From Shewanella gaetbuli (GTDB lineage Bacteria; Pseudomonadota; Gammaproteobacteria; Enterobacterales; Shewanellaceae), in the NCBI RefSeq assembly GCF_023284065.1, contig NZ_JAKIKP010000004.1:124001-188000 (forward strand): a DNA stretch of 64,000 nt, written 5' to 3'. Shown piece after piece: positions 47,887 through 58,445 of the stretch (positions are counted from its first letter, which is position 1; each line of letters starts with the position of its first letter). Both the position numbers and the translations under genes were made by a program. The notes under the pieces are model-generated. The model searched no databases. It saw only the letters and a list, made by a program, of their open reading frames with translations, and was not told the DNA's origin.

Positions 47887-48831
47887 ATGTCAGAACAAAC
47901 ACAGCAAGACCAAGTTAAAAAAAATATCACTCGCATGAATAAACTTCAAAAGCGTTTACGCCGTGAAGTGGGCAGTGCTATTGCAGATTACAATATGATT
48001 GAAGATGGCGACTTGGTCATGTGTTGCTTATCTGGCGGCAAAGACAGCTATGCAATGCTTGATATCTTAATTAACTTACAACAACGAGCCCCTATTAAGT
48101 TCGATATCGTTGCGGTGAATCTTGATCAAAAGCAACCAGGCTTTCCAGAACATATTTTACCGGCATACCTTGATACCTTAGGCATTGCCTATCATATCCT
48201 CGAAAAAGACACCTACTCTATCGTTAAAGATAAAATTCCTGAAGGTAAAACCACCTGTTCATTATGTTCACGCTTACGTCGTGGAACCCTGTACGGTTTT
48301 GCGCAACGTATAGGTGCAACTAAAATTGCTTTAGGCCATCATCGTGACGATATTATTGAAACATTATTTTTGAATATGTTTTATGGCGGCAAAATGAAAG
48401 CTATGCCGCCCAAACTTTTATCTGATGACGGCGCTAATATGGTCATTCGTCCATTGGCGTATAGTCGTGAAAAAGACATTGAAGAATATGCGCAGCTTAA
48501 ACAGTTTCCTATTATTCCGTGTAATTTATGTGGATCGCAAGAAAACCTTAAACGAGCAGAGTTAAAAGAGATGCTTAAAATGTGGGATAAAATCCACCCG
48601 GGTAGATTAGAAACTATTTTTACTGCAATGCAAAATACCGCTCCTTCACAAGGTGTTGATAGAGAGCATTTTGATTTTGTTAATTTGCAGCGCAACCCGG
48701 ACGCACCGTTAAAAGGTGATGTAGCAGAATCAAACTTGCCCGCATTTGATTTTTTAGACATCAGTAATAATGGCCATATTGACCTTGATGCCGCCAAACG
48801 AATAGATGTTGTCGCCACGTTTAAGCCATAA
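47887..48831 (+). CDS. ttcA: tRNA 2-thiocytidine synthetase TtcA
   Basis: A 314-residue ATP-dependent enzyme that thiolates C32 of certain tRNAs. The PP-loop [10 protein letters not shown] and the [10 protein letters not shown] and [10 protein letters not shown] Cys pairs (4Fe-4S site) are visible. The order fnr-uspE-ttcA recalls E. coli. A strong terminator follows. Start ATG 47887 has only a weak ribosome binding site nearby. Confidence 0.93.
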   Translation: MSEQTQQDQVKKNITRMNKLQKRLRREVGSAIADYNMIEDGDLVMCCLSGGKDSYAMLDILINLQQRAPIKFDIVAVNLDQKQPGFPEHILPAYLDTLGIAYHILEKDTYSIVKDKIPEGKTTCSLCSRLRRGTLYGFAQRIGATKIALGHHRDDIIETLFLNMFYGGKMKAMPPKLLSDDGANMVIRPLAYSREKDIEEYAQLKQFPIIPCNLCGSQENLKRAELKEMLKMWDKIHPGRLETIFTAMQNTAPSQGVDREHFDFVNLQRNPDAPLKGDVAESNLPAFDFLDISNNGHIDLDAAKRIDVVATFKP

Positions 48832-48852
48832 CAAGCTTAAAAGCACTTATAT

Positions 48853-48893
48853 AAAAAAGCCTTAATTTACATTCAGTATATTAAGGCTTTTTT
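48853..48893. terminator. Bidirectional terminator after ttcA
   Basis: AAAAAAGCCTTAAT / ATTAAGGCTTTTTT stem with T runs on both strands, between two converging genes. Confidence 0.85.
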
Positions 48894-48909
48894 ATTTTTG
48901 AGTATTACA

Positions 48910-49551
48910 CTACTCTACCCATGGGCTCACTATTTGAGGCTGAATAGAAAATGATAATTCAGTTAATTGCTCAATTTTTTGTTCCGATAAAGTGAAATTG
49001 TTTTCAATGGTTTGTTGTTGGCCATCAATATTAACCATTACCGCTTCATTCTGTTTAGAGTCAAAATGAAAACTCAATCCCGATAGTGGTTTACGGAAAT
49101 ATTTCATCGGAAAGCCTTGCAACGTATCTAACAAGCCATTCATGTCATTTAAAAGTAATGATAATTGTTGTTGAGTATAATCTTGCTGCAATGCTCTGGC
49201 TCTGACTTGCATAGCAATACCACACTGACTCGCATCACCTGCTACTTCAATATTAACCAAGCCACGATTTGATTTTAAATCGGCATCAAATGGCATATAG
49301 ATTCTTTGTTGTTGGTTATAAGTTAGCGGGAAAGTTTCGTTTTCAGTGGTAATGTTTCCAGATATGATTGTGCAGTCTTCAGATTGTGGTACAGAAAAAA
49401 CCAACTCAACATTAGGATAATTATTTTTATTAACCCTTTTTAAAGGATTATAAAATCCAGCATACTCAAGAGAAACGGTTTCTGCATAAGTATGACTACT
49501 GATAAATGCGCACAAAATGACAGTCACTAAGGGTAAACGTTCAAACAACAT
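48910..49551 (-). CDS. Exported DUF2987-like protein
   Basis: A 213-residue protein with a signal peptide (cleavage after SHTYA, near residue 23). The mature part starts ETVSLEYAGFYNPLKRVNKNNYPNVELVF, which matches the YxGFYxxLK opening that I associate with DUF2987 proteins of Shewanella and Vibrio. Two Cys (CTII and QCGI) may form a disulphide. Function unknown. Transcribed alone, converging on ttcA. Confidence 0.6.
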   Translation of the reverse strand: MLFERLPLVTVILCAFISSHTYAETVSLEYAGFYNPLKRVNKNNYPNVELVFSVPQSEDCTIISGNITTENETFPLTYNQQQRIYMPFDADLKSNRGLVNIEVAGDASQCGIAMQVRARALQQDYTQQQLSLLLNDMNGLLDTLQGFPMKYFRKPLSGLSFHFDSKQNEAVMVNIDGQQQTIENNFTLSEQKIEQLTELSFSIQPQIVSPWVE

Positions 49552-49700
49552 ACAAATTTCCTGTTAAATGGAATCAGGTAAAAAAATTTTGCGATAATAC
49601 TAAAGTATTTGGTCTAAATATCATCTTGGTGTATTACAATCAGGCTCATTATATTATCACAATTTATGTGTTTTACTCTCACGGAAAGAGCTAACAATTT

Positions 49701-50606
49701 ATGTTAAATCAACGTCTAGCTTCATATGAAAATATTGTCGCAATTGGTGGCGGCCATGGATTAGGTCGAGTATTAGCTTCACTGTCTTTTTTAGGCGAAA
49801 GATTAACCGGTATTGTCGCGACAACCGATAATGGTGGTTCGACTGGACGGATTAGGCAAGATCAAACCACTATTGCGTGGGGAGATTTACGCAATTGTTT
49901 ATCACATTTAGCCACTAGACCTTCTCTAGCTACTTCAGTATTTGACCATCGATTCACTGGCGACAACGAGCTTAATGGTCACAACTTAGGTAATTTGGTA
50001 CTTCATGCGTTAGACCAACTTTGTGTTAGACCATTAGATGCGGTTAATTTAGTTCGAAACATGCTCAAAATTAATACTAGAATTATTCCTATGTCGGAAG
50101 CGTCAACCCATTTATGCGCATTGACCATTGAAGGTAATAAAGTCATCGGTGAGCTTAATGTTGATGATATGCATGAAGCCCCTGTTGCATTGCACTTAGA
50201 ACCGGCTGTAACCGCAACCACTGAAGCAATTCATGCAATAGAGCAAGCAGATTTAATTATTGTAAGTCCTGGGAGCTTTTTAACCAGTATTTTACCGCCA
50301 CTACTGATCCCCGAGCTGGCAAACAAAATTAAGCCATCTTCTGCAAAAGTTATTTTTATCGATAATTTAACTAGTGATAATTCAGCCGGGAGTCGTTTCA
50401 ATTTATCCGCTAAAATTAATTGGATTCATCAAGTGTTAGGCCAGAATGTGGTTACAGATGTCATAAGGCAAACAGGAATTGATGATGGTTCAGAGCTTAA
50501 CTCAATACACATCCATCATTTCGATTTAGTAAGTTCACACCATCGAGGACTGCACGATAAAATTGCTTTGGGTGATGCTATCTGTCAGGTAACACGTGAA
50601 AATTAA
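49701..50606 (+). CDS. YvcK/CofD-like protein (gluconeogenesis factor family)
   Basis: A 301-residue cytosolic protein. IVAIGGGHGLGRVLASL is the N-terminal Gly-rich nucleotide-binding loop, and ATTDNGGSTGRIR, WGDLRNCLSHL and NGHNLGNLVL are hallmarks of the YvcK family (E. coli YbhK). YvcK binds UDP-sugars in Bacillus and affects gluconeogenic growth and cell shape; the role in gammaproteobacteria is less clear. Single gene with a terminator after it. Confidence 0.88.
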   Translation: MLNQRLASYENIVAIGGGHGLGRVLASLSFLGERLTGIVATTDNGGSTGRIRQDQTTIAWGDLRNCLSHLATRPSLATSVFDHRFTGDNELNGHNLGNLVLHALDQLCVRPLDAVNLVRNMLKINTRIIPMSEASTHLCALTIEGNKVIGELNVDDMHEAPVALHLEPAVTATTEAIHAIEQADLIIVSPGSFLTSILPPLLIPELANKIKPSSAKVIFIDNLTSDNSAGSRFNLSAKINWIHQVLGQNVVTDVIRQTGIDDGSELNSIHIHHFDLVSSHHRGLHDKIALGDAICQVTREN

Positions 50607-50611
50607 CTTAT

Positions 50612-50639
50612 AAAAAAGGCTGCAAATGCAGCCTTTTTA
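50612..50639. terminator. Terminator between YvcK-like and aminotransferase genes
   Basis: AAAAAAGGCTGCA / TGCAGCCTTTTT with a tiny loop. Converging genes on both sides. Confidence 0.85.
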
Positions 50640-50676
50640 TGTCAATGATTATCTAGCGTTAATGGCCAAACAAGCA

Positions 50677-51870
50677 TTACAAAACTTGAGCAATAGCTTT
50701 ACATACCACAGGCACATTGTCTTTAGTTAAGCCTGCAACACTAATGCGGCCAGAACCGACAATATAAATAGCAAACTCATCACGTAAGCGGTTAACTTGC
50801 TCTTTTGTCAGTCCAGAGAAACTAAACATACCATTTTGACGCGAGATAAAGCTGAAGTCTTGCTCTACACCTTCTGATTTAAGTGTTTCGACAAATAAAG
50901 TACGCATCTGCGCAATACGTTGTCTCATTTCAGTTAATTCGCCTTCCCACTCAGCACGAAGCTCAGCATCAGCCAAAATCGTGCTGACGATTAAACCACC
51001 GTGAGCAGGCGGATTTGAATAGCTTGAACGAATGGTTTTTTTAACCTGACTAAAACTGGTTAATGCTGATTGAGCATCTTCAGCAACTAAAGTTACCGCA
51101 CCGATACGCTCATTATACAGACCGAAGTTTTTTGAAAATGAATTAGCAACAATTAATTCAGGTACAATGTCTGCAACCGCTCTTAGGCCTTGAGCATCTT
51201 CTTCAATTCCAGCACCAAAACCTTGGTATGCAAAATCAAATAGTGGTAATAAAGACTTGTCCAAACATAATTGCGCCACGGTTTTCCATTGCTCAATATT
51301 TAAATCAATACCGGTTGGATTATGGCAACAGCCGTGTAATAACACGATATCACCTTCTTCAGCTTGATTAAGGTCAGTAATCATTGCGTCAAAATCCATA
51401 TCATGGGTTTCTGCAACATAATATTGATACTGTTTTACTGTTAATCCTGCTGTTTCAAAAATGTTTTGATGATTAGCCCAAGTAGGATTACTGACCCAAA
51501 TGGTTTTAGAGTTTGTGTTAGACATTAAAAACTCAGCCGCAACACGAAGAGAACCAGTGCCTCCTGGCGCTTGAGCCGTTACTGCTCTTTGTTGCTTAAC
51601 AATGTCACTGTTTTCACCAAATAATAAAGTTTGCACCACTTGGTTATAAGCTTGTACTCCTTCAATACCTAGATAGTTTTTGCTTTTCTCGATCTCTAGT
51701 AATTTTGCTTCGGCTTTTTTTACCGACGACAATACCGGCGTCTGCCCTGCTTCATCTTTATAAATACCAACGCCTAGGTTAACTTTGTGGGCACGAGTGT
51801 CTGCTTTGAATGCGTCAGTTAATCCTAAAATAGGGTCTGCTGGAGCTTGTTTTACTTGAGAAAAAATCAT
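50677..51870 (-). CDS. Aspartate/aromatic amino acid aminotransferase
   Basis: A 397-residue PLP enzyme of the AspC/TyrB group. The PLP Lys is in [27 protein letters not shown] and [11 protein letters not shown] are classical. The start is set at ATG 51870 ([10 protein letters not shown]) because AGGA lies 8 bases upstream and E. coli AspC/TyrB align from there; a longer frame upstream is unconserved. AspC and TyrB cannot be separated by eye. Transcribed alone. Confidence 0.88.
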   Translation of the reverse strand: MIFSQVKQAPADPILGLTDAFKADTRAHKVNLGVGIYKDEAGQTPVLSSVKKAEAKLLEIEKSKNYLGIEGVQAYNQVVQTLLFGENSDIVKQQRAVTAQAPGGTGSLRVAAEFLMSNTNSKTIWVSNPTWANHQNIFETAGLTVKQYQYYVAETHDMDFDAMITDLNQAEEGDIVLLHGCCHNPTGIDLNIEQWKTVAQLCLDKSLLPLFDFAYQGFGAGIEEDAQGLRAVADIVPELIVANSFSKNFGLYNERIGAVTLVAEDAQSALTSFSQVKKTIRSSYSNPPAHGGLIVSTILADAELRAEWEGELTEMRQRIAQMRTLFVETLKSEGVEQDFSFISRQNGMFSFSGLTKEQVNRLRDEFAIYIVGSGRISVAGLTKDNVPVVCKAIAQVL

Positions 51871-52063
51871 TACTACATTCCTAAATAATGAACGATACAG
51901 TGGTTTAAGACATTTATACCATTGCCGTGGAATGGTTAGTAGTAACAATTTTGATTGTTGGGATAAAAAGCGGAAATAATTATGAATTGTACAATATAAG
52001 GATAAAAATCTAAGGATTATTCAATCAGATAAACAGATTCATGCTAATGCTATTTTAAGACAT

Positions 52064-52092
52064 AAAAAAAGCCTCATCAAATGATGAGGCTT
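52064..52092 (-). terminator. Terminator after the tRNA-Asp pair
   Basis: On the minus strand GCCTCATCATTTGATGAGGC is followed by a run of Ts. It lies just downstream of the tRNA genes. Confidence 0.85.
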
Positions 52093-52100
52093 GATTTATT

Positions 52101-52177
52101 TGGCGGAGCGGACGGGACTCGAACCCGCGACCCCCGGCGTGACAGGCCGGTATTCTAACCAACTGAACTACCGCTCC
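52101..52177 (-). tRNA. tRNA-Asp (anticodon GUC)
   Basis: A 77-base cloverleaf including the encoded CCA. The minus strand begins GGAGCGGTAGTTCAGTTGG, with anticodon GTC in CCTGTCACGC, a T-arm GGTTCGAGTCC and end CGCTCCGCCA. It is identical to the second copy 50 bases upstream on the same strand; the two are probably co-transcribed. Confidence 0.97.
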
Positions 52178-52227
52178 AAATTTTGCTAATAACGATGTCA
52201 CTCATTATTATAAATTGGGTACTTGAT

Positions 52228-52304
52228 TGGCGGAGCGGACGGGACTCGAACCCGCGACCCCCGGCGTGACAGGCCGGTATTCTAACCAACTGAACTACCG
52301 CTCC
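52228..52304 (-). tRNA. tRNA-Asp (anticodon GUC), second copy
   Basis: The same 77 bases as the copy at 52101-52177, encoded CCA included. First gene of the tandem pair on the minus strand. Confidence 0.97.
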
Positions 52305-52417
52305 ACTCAAGTGCGATGAATAATAAAGTTGTCTTTTTATATCGTCAACTGTTTTTTATAAAATTCAATTCAATCACACAAAAAACAGCCAATTTGATGA
52401 CAGGTTAAACAAATTGG

Positions 52418-53776
52418 TTAAGATTTATCATCCGGTAAAGTCAGATCAATGTCATCTAAATCAAGGCTTTCATCACTACTTTTCTTACCAGAATTCTGTT
52501 CTTCTTGCTGTATACGAAGCTCTGCTGCAGCCAATGCTTTCGCTAAAGCTTGTTTTTTACGCCAAATAATCAAGCCGATAATTCCTAACACAAATAAAAT
52601 GCTATTAATGGTAATAATCCAAAATATTGCATCTTGCTTGGCCACCTCTTCTTCCATTGCCGCTATCTTTGCGGCTCTGGCTGCCATTTCTTCTTCACTC
52701 GGTGGCGGTTGTGGAGGCTCAATCAGATTAAAAAACATTTCTGGGACATTTAATAGAATTTCACGGCCTCGAATAGTCGTTGAAGCAACAGAGCCTTTAA
52801 CTCGATAGCTTCCGTATTCAGACACCGTCGGTAAAGGTAATAAATATTCAGGTGAAGTAATTTCTGTTAACACAACCGGAATCTGTAAACCTGCAGGGCC
52901 TGTCAATTCTAACTGTACATGAGTTTGAGATAACAATACCTGCCCTTCATCTACATTGATTTTTAGATGCCAAACTTGTTCTATATCGTCTTCAGCAGGC
53001 GGCATCATTTCAACTAATACTGGTTGTTTTGATAGTTTGAACGGCATGGTAAATTCACGTTCAAATATATTGTTTCTTGCGGTAACACTTAACGTATAGT
53101 GGCCTGTTGGTTGATCTAAATTTTTACTCCCAGTGAAAATACCATCGTCAGGTTGTTCGTCTAACCCTTCACCATTGTCTTTATAAGCCCCAACAATAAT
53201 TGTTCCAGTGGCGAAGTTATCGTCGCCTGGTAGATGTTGGCTGGTGAATTTTGATGTCCACTCCACCATAAATTCCAAACCAGGCATTCGCATAGTGAGA
53301 TCGTCTGCCGTTAATTTGGCGACCACTTTAAGCTGTTCACCTTGAAACAGAGGTTGCGGCAAAGGCTCTACCTCAATGTCAATTTCTGACACTTTTTCTA
53401 TTTTTGAACCGGGTAAAACATCGCCCAATAGTTGCCATGGTCCAGGAGTGGGATTAACAATTGAAATAATATCACCGGTGATTCCGTCAACCCACTTTAC
53501 TGAAGATGGGTGTCTGGATGAATACCACTTGCTGCCGTCAGGAAGTACAACGACTACGGGAGATGAGCCATAGCCACGTTGGACAATTAAGGTAACTTGA
53601 TCAACTTTATGGTCTATTCGGAATCGATTCTTGAGTTCCATTGCATAAGGCGCAGGAATATACTTTTCGAAAATAGTTTTATCCGATGAAACCTCATCAG
53701 TTGCAAAACAGTGTAATGGCGTGAACCAAAACACGATTAATAGCATCATTAATTTATGATTCACTGATAAGTTCAT
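52418..53776 (-). CDS. TIGR03503-like membrane protein
   Basis: A 452-residue protein. A signal peptide (about 1-25) is followed by a long beta-rich exported region with von Willebrand/immunoglobulin-like repeats, then a Pro-rich hinge (EPPQPPPSEEE), one membrane helix (about 390-410) and a short acidic cytoplasmic tail. The plan fits the TIGR03503 family of Shewanella and Vibrio. Function unknown. Its start lies 8 bases after the dnaQ stop on the same strand, so both may be co-transcribed. Confidence 0.65.
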   Translation of the reverse strand: MNLSVNHKLMMLLIVFWFTPLHCFATDEVSSDKTIFEKYIPAPYAMELKNRFRIDHKVDQVTLIVQRGYGSSPVVVVLPDGSKWYSSRHPSSVKWVDGITGDIISIVNPTPGPWQLLGDVLPGSKIEKVSEIDIEVEPLPQPLFQGEQLKVVAKLTADDLTMRMPGLEFMVEWTSKFTSQHLPGDDNFATGTIIVGAYKDNGEGLDEQPDDGIFTGSKNLDQPTGHYTLSVTARNNIFEREFTMPFKLSKQPVLVEMMPPAEDDIEQVWHLKINVDEGQVLLSQTHVQLELTGPAGLQIPVVLTEITSPEYLLPLPTVSEYGSYRVKGSVASTTIRGREILLNVPEMFFNLIEPPQPPPSEEEMAARAAKIAAMEEEVAKQDAIFWIITINSILFVLGIIGLIIWRKKQALAKALAAAELRIQQEEQNSGKKSSDESLDLDDIDLTLPDDKS

Positions 53777-53784
53777 TTATGTGA

Positions 53785-54513
53785 TTAACCTCGCCAGAGA
53801 CATTTTCCTGATTTCGCAACCAATTCAAGTCTTTGTTCATGTGATAATAGTTCATCGGCAGATGCTGAGATCACTTTAAGATTAAACGCATTTGTATCAA
53901 TTCTTTTTATTCCGCCGGCTTCCTGCCCTGGCTTTTCACTGGATAAATTAAATTTGATTTGACCACCGGTCATAATCAAATAAACATCAGCTAGAATCTC
54001 GGCATCCAATAACGCGCCATGATATGTTCGACGGCTATTGTCTATTCCATAGCGTCGGCATAAAGCATCAAGGTTGTTTTTTTGTCCGGGGTGTAAACGC
54101 TTAGCAATATCTAAACTGTCTAGAATTTGACAAATATCTGCGGTTTTAGGGCCGACAGGGTTTAACTTAGCAAACTCATGATCCATAAAGCTGACGTCGA
54201 AGCTCGCGTTATGAGCGACAATTTCAGCACCATCAATAAAATCAATAAATTCTTGCGCTATTTGATGAAACCTCGGTTCATTTGCGACTTGTTCATTGGT
54301 AATACCATGAACTGCAATTGCTTCTTCATCAATAGCTTGACCAGGATTGATATATTGGTGATACGTACGCCCAGTTAAACGGCGATTGATGACTTCAACA
54401 CAGCCAATTTCAATAATTCTATGGCCAATATAAACGGGGCCGCCAGCTTGATTCATACCGGTTGTTTCGGTATCAAGAATAATTTGTCTAGAAGCAGAAG
54501 ATACTATATTCAT
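53785..54513 (-). CDS. dnaQ: DNA polymerase III epsilon subunit (proofreading exonuclease)
   Basis: A 242-residue DEDDh exonuclease. IILDTETTGM (ExoI: Asp, Glu), HNASFDVSFMDHEF (ExoII) and YHGALLDAEILADVY (ExoIII with His and Asp) are present. The C-terminus ends in a helical part used to bind the alpha subunit. It is divergent from rnhA, the same arrangement as in E. coli. Confidence 0.95.
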   Translation of the reverse strand: MNIVSSASRQIILDTETTGMNQAGGPVYIGHRIIEIGCVEVINRRLTGRTYHQYINPGQAIDEEAIAVHGITNEQVANEPRFHQIAQEFIDFIDGAEIVAHNASFDVSFMDHEFAKLNPVGPKTADICQILDSLDIAKRLHPGQKNNLDALCRRYGIDNSRRTYHGALLDAEILADVYLIMTGGQIKFNLSSEKPGQEAGGIKRIDTNAFNLKVISASADELLSHEQRLELVAKSGKCLWRG

Positions 54514-54585
54514 TTAGGTTTTCAGTCTTAGTTAAGCGTATAATTGGGTGATTCGTTTTACTCTATAAGCAAGTGTAACAACTCA

Positions 54586-55065
54586 ATGGCTCAACTCAAA
54601 CAACTTCATATTTTTACTGATGGTTCTTGTCTTGGTAATCCTGGCCCTGGCGGCTACGGTGTCGTGATGAAGTATAAAAAGCAAACTAAAGAACTGTCGG
54701 CAGGGTTTACGTTAACCACCAATAATAGAATGGAGCTTTTAGCCCCCATTGTCGCTTTAGAAGCTTTATATGAACCTTGTAATATTATATTAATCAGTGA
54801 TAGCCAATATATGCGCCAAGGCATTACCAAGTGGATTAGCGGTTGGAAGAAAAAGAATTGGAAAACATCAACCAATGAGCCTGTTAAAAATATTGATTTA
54901 TGGAAACGGTTAGACAGTGCAAGTCAGCAACATCAAATTGATTGGCGCTGGGTAAAAGGACATTCTGGTCATATTGAAAATGAACGATGTGATGTATTGG
55001 CCAAAAACGCGGCTATGGGTAAAAACTTAAACGAAGATAAACATTATATTCAGGCGGTAAAATAG
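54586..55065 (+). CDS. rnhA: Ribonuclease HI
   Basis: A 159-residue enzyme that cuts RNA in RNA-DNA hybrids. [16 protein letters not shown] (Asp12), [11 protein letters not shown] (Glu) and [11 protein letters not shown] (Asp) are the metal-binding residues, with a later [15 protein letters not shown] (His, Asp). ATG 54586 is preferred over TTG 54544 because family proteins begin there ([15 protein letters not shown]). The divergent gap to dnaQ is about 70 bases. Confidence 0.95.
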   Translation: MAQLKQLHIFTDGSCLGNPGPGGYGVVMKYKKQTKELSAGFTLTTNNRMELLAPIVALEALYEPCNIILISDSQYMRQGITKWISGWKKKNWKTSTNEPVKNIDLWKRLDSASQQHQIDWRWVKGHSGHIENERCDVLAKNAAMGKNLNEDKHYIQAVK

Positions 55066-55068
55066 CCG

Positions 55069-55815
55069 TTAAATCGGCCGTTTTTTCACTTTAATCCTTG
55101 CTCGGGTAGCCGTGGGGGCTGTAGTCCAATTCGGTGATTTTATTTTATGTTTATCCTTTATCGGGGTATAAGGCGAATCCATTTTTCTGGCAACAATAAG
55201 ATAGACACTTCCAGCACTGGGCAACCATTTTTCTAATTTACTATGCCACGCAATCGAACTGGGATATTCAGACAGTAAGTGATGATAAACTAGTCGCTCG
55301 TCACCATGAATTTGATAACCTAATAAACCCAGCCAATCTTTTACTCTTGAGGGCATAAAGAAATGCCCACTCCAAGGGATTTGGTTCTGGTATTTTGGTA
55401 ATAATTTACCCAAGAACATTGGGCTAATGGGGTTAAACCCTGCAAGCATAATATAACCACCAGAAACGACTACCCTATCTACTTCGCGTAAAACTTGATA
55501 AGGATCTGACTCAAACTCTAATAATGACGTCATTAAAACGGCATCGATGGAATGAGTTTGTAAGGGCAAATGACGCGGGCTTGCTTGAATGGAGCACTGT
55601 TCATCTTCGCTTAAACTGAAGTGATGGTTTATTTGACATTTAAGGGTGTTAATTTGCGCGCTTAACGGCCCTAGCTTTAATAAATGGTAACCAAACAGTT
55701 TCGGCCACCACTGTGCTAAGTGGTTTTCTAATTCAGCTTTGATATTGTCACCATTGCAAATATCATCCCATTGTAATGCAACAGGCTTATCTACAAACTG
55801 AAAAACTTTTGCCAA
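55069..55815 (-). CDS. yafS: Class I SAM-dependent methyltransferase YafS
   Basis: A 248-residue protein. It has the AdoMet-fold elements LPLQTHSIDAVLMTSLLEFESDP and VVSGGYIMLAGFNPISP; the N-terminal Gly loop is weak. Its place between rnhA and gloB is the same as that of yafS in E. coli. The substrate is unknown. It ends 3 bases past the rnhA stop (converging). Confidence 0.8.
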   Translation of the reverse strand: MAKVFQFVDKPVALQWDDICNGDNIKAELENHLAQWWPKLFGYHLLKLGPLSAQINTLKCQINHHFSLSEDEQCSIQASPRHLPLQTHSIDAVLMTSLLEFESDPYQVLREVDRVVVSGGYIMLAGFNPISPMFLGKLLPKYQNQIPWSGHFFMPSRVKDWLGLLGYQIHGDERLVYHHLLSEYPSSIAWHSKLEKWLPSAGSVYLIVARKMDSPYTPIKDKHKIKSPNWTTAPTATRARIKVKKRPI

Positions 55816-55902
55816 GGGAAGCTCCTCTTTTGGCTATTTTATTGCAGTCATCATCAGTTACAATTACTCTAACAAAATCATTATAGAAATTCGAGTTAGA
55901 AC

Positions 55903-56697
55903 ATGCTTAAAATTCATTGTTTACCAGCATTTACCGATAATTATATCTGGCTAATAGAAACCCCAAATAAACAAGCATGGGTAGTCGACCCAGGGTGTGG
56001 TCAAACAGTTGAAAAGTATCTTGAAGACAAACCACTTACTTTAGTTGGTATATTGATTACTCATCACCATCACGACCATACTGGTGGAATAGCCCATCTA
56101 CAACAATGTTATCAGAATAACCTAAAAGTATACGGCCCAAGCAAAGACAACATTGTTGGTTTAACTCACCCACTGACACTAGAAGATCATCAATCTCTTC
56201 AGTTTAACCATGACGCTACACTGCCAGATCTGCCACTAATTACTGTAATTAGTGTACCAGGACACACTAAAGGCCATATCGTTTATGTTATCGACAATCA
56301 TTTATTTTGTGGCGATACATTATTTAGTGGAGGTTGCGGCCGCATGTTTGAAGGAACACCAGAGCAATTTAATACTTCACTTCAGTTACTTGCAGAGTTA
56401 CCCGATACAACAAAAGTATATTGTGCACATGAATATACCCTAGCCAACCTTAAATTTGCCACCACGGCACTGCCTCACAACAAAGATATTGAAGAATATC
56501 AACACACTTGTACTGAATTACGTCACAATAATAGAGCGACGATTCCTTCTACAATTGGCATAGAAAAACGAATAAATCCCTTTCTACTTTGTCATTTAGA
56601 ATCTACTCAAAATGCACTTTCATCACACTTTAATGAAATTATTTCTGATGAAGTTCAATCGTTTACTTTAATGAGACAGTGGAAGGATAGTTTCTAA
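55903..56697 (+). CDS. gloB: Hydroxyacylglutathione hydrolase (glyoxalase II)
   Basis: A 264-residue zinc enzyme that hydrolyses S-lactoylglutathione in methylglyoxal detoxification. ITHHHHDHTGG is the metallo-beta-lactamase fold HxHxDH motif, and GDTLFSGGCGRMFEG and CAHEYTLAN supply further metal and substrate residues. Divergent from yafS. The order gloB-mltD follows, as in E. coli with orientation differences. Confidence 0.95.
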   Translation: MLKIHCLPAFTDNYIWLIETPNKQAWVVDPGCGQTVEKYLEDKPLTLVGILITHHHHDHTGGIAHLQQCYQNNLKVYGPSKDNIVGLTHPLTLEDHQSLQFNHDATLPDLPLITVISVPGHTKGHIVYVIDNHLFCGDTLFSGGCGRMFEGTPEQFNTSLQLLAELPDTTKVYCAHEYTLANLKFATTALPHNKDIEEYQHTCTELRHNNRATIPSTIGIEKRINPFLLCHLESTQNALSSHFNEIISDEVQSFTLMRQWKDSF

Positions 56698-56833
56698 CTA
56701 TTTTTTAATAAGACAAGTAAAATAAATTACTCTACAATGTGCGGTCGCTCGTTTCTAGACTGAGAAAATCTCTCATTTAAGTAACAATTAGTAATAAGTA
56801 AGGTTTAAGGCCTTAGATTTTAGGATTTTTTCA

Positions 56834-58390
56834 ATGAAAACCAAGTTATCACTGCTAGCTTCCACAGTATTATTAGTGATGGGCTGTCAATCCACCAAGC
56901 CTGAAACCACATTGTCAACTAACAATGAAACGCCAGTGGTAAAAACACCTGCAAAGCCGAAAAATCAGCAAGTTACAACGTTAGCTGATATTGAACAGGA
57001 TATGGCAGAAGTTAATGATGTTTGGCAACGTATTAGAAATGGCATGCAACTGGATATTGCAGATAAGGCTTTAATTAATCAATATCGCCAGTGGTATATC
57101 GATAATCCACGTCACCTTGAAATTATCAGCCAACGTGCAGAACCTTTTTTATATTTTATTTTAGAAGAAGTCGAAAAACGTAATCTTCCAACGGAACTGG
57201 CTTTACTGCCCATTATTGAAAGTTCATTTAATGTTACTGCTTATTCTCATATGCATGCCTCAGGTATCTGGCAGCTAACCTTACCTACCGCAACCACTTT
57301 CAAAGTGAAAAACAATTGGTGGTACGATGGTCGTCGTGACGTTCGTGCATCTACGATAGCGGCTTTAGATTTATTAGAATATCTATACAACAAGATGGAC
57401 CATAATTGGATTTATGCCATAGCGGCTTATAATTCTGGTGAAGGTCGCGTTTTTAACGCGATTAAACGTAATAAATTAAAAGGCAAACCCACTAACTTCT
57501 GGAAACTGCATCTTCCCAAAGAAACAGCGCATTACGTACCTCAATTATTAGCACTTGCTGATGCGGTAAAAAATGCTTCAGAATATGGCATAAATCTAAA
57601 CCCAATTGATAACCAACCCAAAATTGCGATCGTTGACATTGGTAGCCAGTTAGATTTAAAACTTGCAGCAGAGATGGCTAATATCAGTGTTGATGAGTTG
57701 AAAGCACTAAACCCTGGATTATTACGTTGGGCTACTCCACCAAATGGGCCACATTTTTTAACTATTCCTTTTGAAAGTAAATCTGCTTTTAATCAGAAAT
57801 TGGCGGCACTTAGTCCTGATTCAAGAATGAACTGGTTAAGATATAAAATTAAGCCAGGTGACAGTTTAAGTGTTATCGCCAGAAATTATAACACCCCTAT
57901 AAGTATGATCCGCAGTAGTAACGGTATTAAAGGTAATAATATTATTGCTGGAAAATATTTGATTATTCCTGTTGCAGCAACGGACAGTGAAATAGCAAAT
58001 TTAGCCTCAGAGCAAACATTAACCAAAAGTACCCACAAAAAATCATCACAAACGGCTAATATTTATATTGTGAAATCTGGTGATAATTTATGGGATATTG
58101 CTAGAAGCAATGATGTCAGTGTAAAACAGCTGACTAAATGGAATAAGCTTAATCAAAAACAACTTTTGAAAATTGGTCAAAAATTAGTTATTTATCCTAA
58201 TGAATTCATCAACTATGACTCACTTAGTGCTAATGTCATTAACTACAAAGTAAAATCAGGTGACTCATTAGCAAGGATTGCAGCACGTTATAACGTATCT
58301 GTAAACGAGCTAGTTCAATGGAACAGTTTAAATAAAAATAACTACTTACAACCCGGTCAAATGTTAAAATTACTGGTCAGTAAAACATAA
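56834..58390 (+). CDS. mltD: Membrane-bound lytic murein transglycosylase D
   Basis: A 518-residue lipoprotein (lipobox VMGC, about Cys18). The lytic transglycosylase domain (about 95-250) has the catalytic Glu in LLPIIESSFN and the HASGIWQL motif. Three LysM repeats follow, each opening with Y-K/V-xSGD (about 338, 411 and 476), which bind peptidoglycan. It cuts the glycan strands. A terminator follows. Confidence 0.93.
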   Translation: MKTKLSLLASTVLLVMGCQSTKPETTLSTNNETPVVKTPAKPKNQQVTTLADIEQDMAEVNDVWQRIRNGMQLDIADKALINQYRQWYIDNPRHLEIISQRAEPFLYFILEEVEKRNLPTELALLPIIESSFNVTAYSHMHASGIWQLTLPTATTFKVKNNWWYDGRRDVRASTIAALDLLEYLYNKMDHNWIYAIAAYNSGEGRVFNAIKRNKLKGKPTNFWKLHLPKETAHYVPQLLALADAVKNASEYGINLNPIDNQPKIAIVDIGSQLDLKLAAEMANISVDELKALNPGLLRWATPPNGPHFLTIPFESKSAFNQKLAALSPDSRMNWLRYKIKPGDSLSVIARNYNTPISMIRSSNGIKGNNIIAGKYLIIPVAATDSEIANLASEQTLTKSTHKKSSQTANIYIVKSGDNLWDIARSNDVSVKQLTKWNKLNQKQLLKIGQKLVIYPNEFINYDSLSANVINYKVKSGDSLARIAARYNVSVNELVQWNSLNKNNYLQPGQMLKLLVSKT

Positions 58391-58425
58391 GAAAAAGGGC
58401 TAACCGATAGGTTAGCCCTTTTTTT
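58391..58425. terminator. Bidirectional terminator after mltD
   Basis: AAAAGGGCTAACC / GGTTAGCCCTTTT with a 4-base loop and T run, between converging genes. Confidence 0.9.
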
Positions 58426-58445
58426 AACATCAATTTTTAAAAAAG

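Noticed and set aside
52101-52304. Tandem tRNA-Asp pair as an integration hotspot
   Set aside because: Both copies are complete, no integrase or attachment-site duplicate is nearby, and tandem identical tRNA-Asp genes are ordinary.
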